Assembly (NCBI RefSeq): GCF_001514125.1
Contig: NZ_KQ948566.1
Coordinates: forward strand, 82,802 to 146,801
Direction: 5' to 3'
Source of the DNA: Streptomyces longwoodensis
GTDB taxonomy: Bacteria; Actinomycetota; Actinomycetes; Streptomycetales; Streptomycetaceae
DNA: 64,000 nt
The translations under genes and the position numbers were made by a program. The notes beneath the pieces are model-generated. The model was not told the origin of the DNA. It searched no databases and saw only the letters and a program-made list of their open reading frames with translations. Shown here piece by piece: positions 58,931-64,000 of this stretch. How positions within the stretch are numbered: the first letter of the stretch is position 1; each line of letters begins with the position of its first letter.

Positions 58931-59895
58931 CCCAGTTGTCCCCGGCACTGGGACGCCGCGCGGTCCGGCTCGCCGCGCCGGCCTGGTTCCAGAAGTACGG
59001 CGTCTACACCGCGGTGGCGGCGCTGCTCGTCTACAACGCCGCCTTCACCGACCACTTCCTGACCGCCGCGAACCTGCGCACCCAGCTGGTGCAGGTCGCC
59101 CCAGTCGTCATCGTGGCGCTCGGCATGGCGCTGGTCATCGGCACCGAGGGCGTGGACCTGTCGGTGGGCTCCACGATGGCGCTGGCCGCGGCGCTGCTGC
59201 CGCTCTACCTCGGATACGGCATCGTCCCGGCCCTGCTGGTGGCGCTGGTGGCCGGTGTCGTGGTCGGCGCGGTCAACGGCACCCTGGTCGCGGTGGTGGG
59301 CCTGCAACCCATCGTGGCGACCCTGGCGCTGTTCGTCGGCGGCCGGGGGCTCGCCCTGGTGATGGCCGACGGACAGCTCAAGCAGATCGAGAACGCGGAC
59401 CTGCTGGCGCTGGGCAGCGGGGAGGTGCTGGGCGTCCCCGACGTGGTGCTGATCGCCGGTGTGCTGGCCCTGGTGGTGGCCGGAGTGGTCCACCGCACCA
59501 CCTTCGGCCGGCAGCTGGTCGCGGTGGGCGGCAACCGCGCCGCCGCCCGGCTCGCCGGACTGCCCGTCAGGCGGGTCCTCATCGGCGTCTACGTCCTGTG
59601 CGGCGTCCTCGCGGCCCTCGCCGGCGTGCTGGCCACCGCCCGGCTCACCGCGAGCGACCCCTCCGCGCTGGGCAACCTGATGGAGCTGTCCGCGATCACC
59701 GCGGTGGTGGTCGGCGGCACCCCGCTGACCGGCGGCTCGGTACGGGTGCTGGGCACCGTCACCGGAGCGCTGCTGATGCAGCTGCTGCGGGCCACGCTGG
59801 TCAAGCACGACCTGCCGGACTCCACCGCGCAGATGGCGCAGGCCGCCATCATCCTCATCGCCGTCTACGTCGCCCGGGAGCGTCGGTCCCGATGA
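58927..59895 (+). CDS. ytfT: Sugar ABC transporter permease (YtfT-like)
   Basis: A 322-residue membrane protein with about nine or ten hydrophobic segments. VIVALGMALVIGTEGVDLSV (the CUT2 signature) and ELSAITAVVVGGTPLTGGSV near the end identify an RbsC/YtfT family permease. Its ATG overlaps the ATPase stop (ATGA), and its own stop overlaps the next gene in the same way. It forms a heterodimeric channel with the next permease. Confidence 0.9.
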   Translation: MTQLSPALGRRAVRLAAPAWFQKYGVYTAVAALLVYNAAFTDHFLTAANLRTQLVQVAPVVIVALGMALVIGTEGVDLSVGSTMALAAALLPLYLGYGIVPALLVALVAGVVVGAVNGTLVAVVGLQPIVATLALFVGGRGLALVMADGQLKQIENADLLALGSGEVLGVPDVVLIAGVLALVVAGVVHRTTFGRQLVAVGGNRAAARLAGLPVRRVLIGVYVLCGVLAALAGVLATARLTASDPSALGNLMELSAITAVVVGGTPLTGGSVRVLGTVTGALLMQLLRATLVKHDLPDSTAQMAQAAIILIAVYVARERRSR

Positions 59896-60917
59896 AGTCA
59901 CTCACCACTGCCCCGAACCCGTCGGCCCCGCCCCGGGTCCCGCAGGCCTCCGCTCCCTCCCCCACCGGCCGGGAGCGGATCGCCCCGCTGCTGCAGCGGC
60001 ACGGCGCCTTCGCCGTGCTGGTGGCCCTCGTCCTGGTCTCCTCGTTCGTCTTCCCGTCCTTCGGCACCCTCGACAACGCCCAGAACGTCTCCGTACAGGC
60101 GTCCTTCATAGCCGTCGTCGCGCTGGGCATGACGCTGGTCATCATCACCGGCGGCATCGACCTGTCGGTCGGCTCGGTGTTCGCCCTCGGCGGCGTCCTG
60201 GCCGCCTGGGCCTCGCAGTACGGCTTCTGGGCCGCGCTGCTGCTGCCGCTCGTCGTCTGCGGGGCCATCGGCACCCTGAACGGCCTGCTGATCGCCCGGG
60301 CCGGCATGGCGCCGTTCATCGTCACCCTGGCCACCCTGCTGGGCGCCCGGGGCCTGCTGCTCGCCCTCACCGACGAGGGCGCCACCACGTACCTGGTGCC
60401 GCGGGACTCGGCCTTCGCCGAGCTCGGCCAGGGCACGCTCGGCGGCTTCGGGTACCCCGTGCTCGTCGCGCTGGCGCTGTTCGCGGTGGGCGGGGTGGTG
60501 CTGCAGCGCACGTCGTTCGGGCAGTCGCTGTTCGCGGTGGGCGGCAGTGCCGACGCCGCGACCCTGATGGGGCTGCCGGTGGCCCGCACCCGGGTGCTGG
60601 TCTACCTGCTCAGCGGCCTGCTGGCCGGCTTCGCCGGCGCGCTCAACGCCGCCCGGCTGTCCTCCGGGGTGACGATCATCGGCTCGGGCATGGAGCTGGA
60701 CGCCATCGCCGCGGTGGTCATCGGCGGCACGCTGCTGACCGGCGGGGCCGGCTCGGTCAGCGGCACCCTGTGGGGTGTGCTGCTGCTGGCGGTGATCCAG
60801 AACCTGATCAACCAGATAGGCTCGCTCAACTCGTCCTACCAGTCCGTGGTCAGCGGCGGCTTCCTCATCGTGGTGGTCGTGGCCCAGCGGTACCTTGCCC
60901 GGGCACGCCGCACCTGA
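59892..60917 (+). CDS. yjfF: Sugar ABC transporter permease (YjfF-like)
   Basis: A 341-residue membrane protein of the same family: FIAVVALGMTLVIITGGIDL, LLIARAGMAPFIVTLATLLG and IAAVVIGGTLLTGGAGSVSG. A proline-rich cytoplasmic tail of about 30 residues precedes TM1. Having two different permeases (YtfT + YjfF) beside a double ATPase and YtfQ-like protein is the hallmark arrangement of the E. coli galactofuranose importer. Four-base overlap with the upstream gene. Confidence 0.9.
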   Translation: MKSLTTAPNPSAPPRVPQASAPSPTGRERIAPLLQRHGAFAVLVALVLVSSFVFPSFGTLDNAQNVSVQASFIAVVALGMTLVIITGGIDLSVGSVFALGGVLAAWASQYGFWAALLLPLVVCGAIGTLNGLLIARAGMAPFIVTLATLLGARGLLLALTDEGATTYLVPRDSAFAELGQGTLGGFGYPVLVALALFAVGGVVLQRTSFGQSLFAVGGSADAATLMGLPVARTRVLVYLLSGLLAGFAGALNAARLSSGVTIIGSGMELDAIAAVVIGGTLLTGGAGSVSGTLWGVLLLAVIQNLINQIGSLNSSYQSVVSGGFLIVVVVAQRYLARARRT

Positions 60918-60981
60918 TGACACACGCCGCAGCGCGGGACCCGTCGCGGTCCTGCGCCCGGCCCGACAAGGAGGGAACGCC

Positions 60982-61998
60982 GTGGGCGTCAGCCTCAAAG
61001 ACGTCGCGCAACGAGCGGGAGTCTCGGTCAAGACCGTCTCGAACGTCGTCAACGACTATCCGCACGTCACCCCCGCGATGCGGGCCCGCGTCCAGCAGGC
61101 GATCGACGAGCTCGGCTATCGCCCCAACCTCACCGCGCGCCACCTGCGCAAGGGCCGGACCGGGATCATCGCGCTCGCCGTCCCCGAGCTCGGCAACCCG
61201 TACTTCGCCGAGCTGGCCAGCGCGGTCATCGACGCGGCGGCCCGCCACCACTACACGGTGCTGCTGGACCACACCGCCGGTATGCGGGAGAAGGAGATGC
61301 TCGTCTGCCAGGGCTTCCAGACCCATGTGATCGACGGTCTGATCCTGTCCCCGATCGAGCTGGAGAACCAGGACCTGCACGGCCGCACCGACACCTCGCC
61401 GCTGGTCCTGCTCGGCGAGCGCGAGTACGACGCGCCCTACGACCACATCGCGATCGACAACGTGGCGGCGGCGCGCAGCGCGGTGCGCCACCTGATCGCC
61501 ATCGGGCGGCAGCGGATCGCCTTCCTCGGCGCCCGCGCGGAGAGCGCCCGTCAGCCGGCCCACCTGCGCCTGCGGGGCTGGCGGGAGGAGCTGTCCGCGG
61601 CCGGACTGCCGCACGACGACTCGCTGGTGGCCCCCACCGACGGCTACGGCCGGGCGGACGGCGCCCAGGCCATGGCCACGCTGCTGGACCGCGGTGTGCG
61701 GCCCGACGCGGTCTTCGCGTACAACGACCTCCAGGCGATCGGCGCCATGCGGGTCCTGGGCGAGCGCGGGCTGCGCGTCCCGCAGGACGTCGCGGTGGTG
61801 GGCTTCGACGACATCGAGGAGAGCCGCTTCGGGGCGATCACCCTGACCACGGTGGCGCCCGACAAGCAGGCCATCGCCCGTCAGGCGGTCAACTGCGTCA
61901 TCTCCCGCCTGACCGACTCGGCCGAGGCCGAGCCACGGCGCCTGCGGCCGGGCCACGACCTGGTGGTACGCGAGTCGACCCTGGGCCGCCACCAGTAG
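60982..61998 (+). CDS. LacI-family repressor of the furanose locus
   Basis: A 338-residue protein from GTG 60982 with AAGGAGGGAA 8 bp upstream. Residues 1-55 hold the LacI HTH (VSLKDVAQRAGVSVKTVSNV) and hinge; the sensor domain begins GIIALAVPELGNPYFAELAS and ends VVGFDDIEESRFGAITLTTV. It lies 64 bp after the second permease on the same strand and likely controls the whole locus in response to the transported sugar. AACGTT-centred sites upstream of the GH2 gene are candidate operators. Confidence 0.9.
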   Translation: MGVSLKDVAQRAGVSVKTVSNVVNDYPHVTPAMRARVQQAIDELGYRPNLTARHLRKGRTGIIALAVPELGNPYFAELASAVIDAAARHHYTVLLDHTAGMREKEMLVCQGFQTHVIDGLILSPIELENQDLHGRTDTSPLVLLGEREYDAPYDHIAIDNVAAARSAVRHLIAIGRQRIAFLGARAESARQPAHLRLRGWREELSAAGLPHDDSLVAPTDGYGRADGAQAMATLLDRGVRPDAVFAYNDLQAIGAMRVLGERGLRVPQDVAVVGFDDIEESRFGAITLTTVAPDKQAIARQAVNCVISRLTDSAEAEPRRLRPGHDLVVRESTLGRHQ

Positions 61999-62029
61999 CC
62001 CTGGCCGGTAGCGGCAGCCCTCCGCCCGG

Positions 62030-63004
62030 TCACCCGGGTGCCGGGACGGGCCGGGGTGCCGGCCCGGTCCGGGTGCGGAAGGTGCGGCGGTAGGTGTCCG
62101 GGGGGACGCCGACGACGCGGTTGAAGTGGCGGCGCAGGGTGGTCGCGGTCCCCATGCCGGTGGCGGCGGCGATGCCGTCGATGCCGTCGTCGGTCTTCTC
62201 CAGCAGCTCCTGGGCGTGGCGGATGCGCTGGGCGAGCAGCCACTGCAGGGGGGTGGTGCCGGTGGCCGCCCGGAAGTGGCGGGTGAGGTGGCGCGAGCTC
62301 ATGCCGGCCCGGCGGGCCAGGTCCTCCACCGTCAAGGGCTGGTCGAGGCGCTCGACGACCCAGGGGATGAGGGCGGTGAGCGGGTGGGCGTCGTGGTCGG
62401 GCACGGGCCGGGTGACGAACTGCGCCTGCCCGCCGGACCGGTGCGGGGGGACGACCAGGTTGCGGGCGACCGTGTTGGCCACGGCGGATCCGTGGTCGAG
62501 GCGCACCAGGTGCAGGCACAGGTCGAGCGACGCCGCCTTGCCCGCCGAGGTGAGGACCGTGCCGCCGTCCACGTACAGGACGCCCGGGTCGACCTCCACC
62601 CGCGGGTAGCGCGCCGCCAGCACGTCGGTGTGGGCCCAGTGGGTGGTGGCGCGCCTGCCGTCGAGCAGGCCCGCCGCGGCCAGGACGAAGGCGCCCGTGC
62701 ACAGGGAGACCACCCGGGCGCCCGCGTCGTGGGCCGCGCGCACCGCCTCGACGAGGTCGCCGGGCGGGTCGGCGTCGACGTCCGCCCAGCCGGGGACGAT
62801 CACGGTGTCCGCCGCCGCGAGCGCGTCGAGACCGCGGTCGGGCTCCACGTGGAAGCGTCCGACGCGCACCGCGTGCGGTCCGCAGACCGCGACGTCGTAC
62901 CAGGGCCCGGTGACGGCCGCGGGGGCGGGCCCGAACACCTCCTCGGCCACGCCCAGTTCGAAGTGCAGCATCCCGTCCGTGACGGCCAGCGCTACCGAGG
63001 TCAT
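62030..63004 (-). CDS. GlxA-family regulator (DJ-1/PfpI domain + AraC HTH)
   Basis: A 324-residue protein. The N-terminal DJ-1/PfpI-like domain has VAVTDGMLHFELGV-type opening and ARVVSLCTGAFVLAAAGLLD with the nucleophile-elbow cysteine, followed by RRATTHWAHTDVLAARYP, as in GlxA. The C-terminal AraC HTH has LTVEDLARRAGMSSRHLTRH and IAAATGMGTATTLRRHFNRV. An upstream GTG at 63043 is also in frame. It is divergent from the dehydrogenase gene at 63106, its likely target. Confidence 0.9.
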   Translation of the reverse strand: MTSVALAVTDGMLHFELGVAEEVFGPAPAAVTGPWYDVAVCGPHAVRVGRFHVEPDRGLDALAAADTVIVPGWADVDADPPGDLVEAVRAAHDAGARVVSLCTGAFVLAAAGLLDGRRATTHWAHTDVLAARYPRVEVDPGVLYVDGGTVLTSAGKAASLDLCLHLVRLDHGSAVANTVARNLVVPPHRSGGQAQFVTRPVPDHDAHPLTALIPWVVERLDQPLTVEDLARRAGMSSRHLTRHFRAATGTTPLQWLLAQRIRHAQELLEKTDDGIDGIAAATGMGTATTLRRHFNRVVGVPPDTYRRTFRTRTGPAPRPVPAPG

Positions 63005-63105
63005 GTCCGTAATTGTACGGGGCGTGTCGTTCCTGACACTCACGGCGGACGGGCACCGCTGACCAGGATGGATCCCGTTGATCGGCGCGAGGTACGGGAG
63101 CGGAC

Positions 63106-64000
63106 GTGGCAGTGGGACAGACGGTGACGGTGTACGGGGCGTACGGGCACACCGGCCGGTTCGTGGTGGCGCACCTGCGCGAACGGGGGTTCGTGCCGGT
63201 CCTCGCCGGACGTGACGCGGGCCGGCTGGAGGCCCTGGCGGCCGAGCACCCCGGCCTGGAGGTCCGTCCCGCTGCGGTCGACGACCCGTCCTCCCTGGAC
63301 GACGCCCTCGCCGGCGCGGCGGCCGTCGTCAACTGTGCGGGCCCGTTCGCCACCACGGCGGCCCCCGTGATCGAGGCCGCCCTGCGCGCGCGGATCCCGT
63401 ACGTGGACGTGGCGGCGGAGATCGAGGCGAACGACGACACGTTCACGCGCTACACGGACCGGGCCCGGCGGGCGGGAGCGGTCGTCGTCCCCGCGATGGC
63501 CTTCTACGGCGGACTCGGTGACCTCCTGGCCACCGCCGCGACGGGCGACTGGACCGCCGCCGACGAGGCGCACATCGCCTACGGCCTCAGCGGCTGGGCG
63601 CCCACCCGGGGCACGCGCCTCGCGGGCCGGGTCTCCGCCGAGCGGCGCGGTGGCCGCCGCGTGCGCTTCACGGACGGCCGACTCCAGTACCACGACGACG
63701 AGTTGTCCACGGTGGTGTGGCCCTTCCCCGAGCCCGTGGGCTCCCGGCCCGTCGTCAGCGAGTTCACCATGGCCGACGTCGTCACCCTCCCCAGCCACCT
63801 GGCCGTTCCTGAGGTGCGCACGTACATGACGACCGAAGCGGCCGCCGGCGTGGCGAGCCCGGACACCCCGGCCCCCACCCCGGTCGACCAACGCGGCCGC
63901 TCCGCGCAGACGTTCGTCGTCGACGTCGTCGTACGCCGCGGAAGCGCCGAACGCCGCGCCGTCGCCCGCGGCCAGGACATCTACGCCGTCACCGCACCCC
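63106..64000 (+). CDS. Saccharopine dehydrogenase NADP-binding-domain protein, 3' truncated
   Basis: GTG 63106 after GGTACGGGAG begins a frame that runs to the window edge without a stop (298 residues visible). VTVYGAYGHTGRFVVAHLRE is the nucleotide-binding motif; VLAGRDAGRLEALAAEHP, VVNCAGPFATTAAPVIEAAL and YVDVAAEIEANDDTF are typical of saccharopine-dehydrogenase-like and trans-acting enoyl-reductase proteins. It is divergent from the GlxA-type regulator with a 101-bp spacer. The frame is missed by any method that requires a stop. Reaction unknown. Confidence 0.83.
   Translation, partial: MAVGQTVTVYGAYGHTGRFVVAHLRERGFVPVLAGRDAGRLEALAAEHPGLEVRPAAVDDPSSLDDALAGAAAVVNCAGPFATTAAPVIEAALRARIPYVDVAAEIEANDDTFTRYTDRARRAGAVVVPAMAFYGGLGDLLATAATGDWTAADEAHIAYGLSGWAPTRGTRLAGRVSAERRGGRRVRFTDGRLQYHDDELSTVVWPFPEPVGSRPVVSEFTMADVVTLPSHLAVPEVRTYMTTEAAAGVASPDTPAPTPVDQRGRSAQTFVVDVVVRRGSAERRAVARGQDIYAVTAP

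Noticed and set aside
55373-58948. Minus-strand open frame of nearly 1200 codons opposite the furanose operon
   Set aside because: Antisense artefact of high GC; the plus-strand genes have Walker motifs, a lipobox and coupled starts.

Overview
The window is very GC-rich and gives almost unbroken actinobacterial coding sequence: third positions are nearly always G or C, GTG starts are common, Shine-Dalgarno boxes are GGAGG-like, and adjacent genes often overlap by 4 bp (ATGA or GTGA). With LacI-controlled sugar transporters, secreted hydrolases, many paired regulators and DUFs typical of natural-product genomes, this points to a Streptomyces chromosome, probably an accessory or arm-proximal stretch. 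No rRNA, tRNA, CRISPR array, prophage or complete insertion sequence was seen.

Layout. 1-6750: the 3' end of a sulfatase; a small overlapping gene pair that looks like a toxin-antitoxin or regulatory pair; a LysR gene facing a SnoaL-like gene; a ferritin-like protein and an amino-acid permease; an Rrf2 regulator with a second SnoaL-like gene. 6500-12180: a stress island on the minus strand with three universal stress proteins (one cut short by an IS remnant), an AdhP-type alcohol dehydrogenase, a DoxX-like membrane protein and a PPOX-fold flavoprotein. 12400-21550: an SDR/TetR pair with three matching operators, a secreted phytase, a GntR regulator, a translationally coupled pair of lipocalin-like protein and GMC oxidoreductase, and an epoxide hydrolase. 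22190-23740: a secreted protein with a broken paralogue beside it, and a nucleotidyltransferase.

23860-31760 is a xylan module: a divergent LacI regulator, an ABC importer (binding protein and two permeases), a GH3 beta-xylosidase and a GH10 xylanase, sharing CGAAA/TTTCG palindromes. It matches the bxlREFGA arrangement. 32000-52050 is a patchwork of regulator/target pairs (HxlR/reductase, LysR/DoxX, TetR/SDR, MarR/quinone reductase), small membrane proteins, a type II thioesterase, a serine hydrolase, an LD-carboxypeptidase, a large ATPase with a C-terminal HTH, a cupin, two AraC-type regulators and an alpha/beta hydrolase relic. Several regulators sit beside conspicuous palindromes.

52580-62000 is the most coherent system: a large secreted GH2-type enzyme (PA14 + GH2 + LamG), a binding protein, ATPase and two permeases matching YtfQ-YtfR-YtfT-YjfF, and a LacI regulator. 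I infer a locus for releasing and importing a furanose sugar, possibly galactofuranose. The window ends with a GlxA-type regulator and a truncated saccharopine-dehydrogenase-like gene.

All assignments come from reading the sequence and recalling families; no database search was run.
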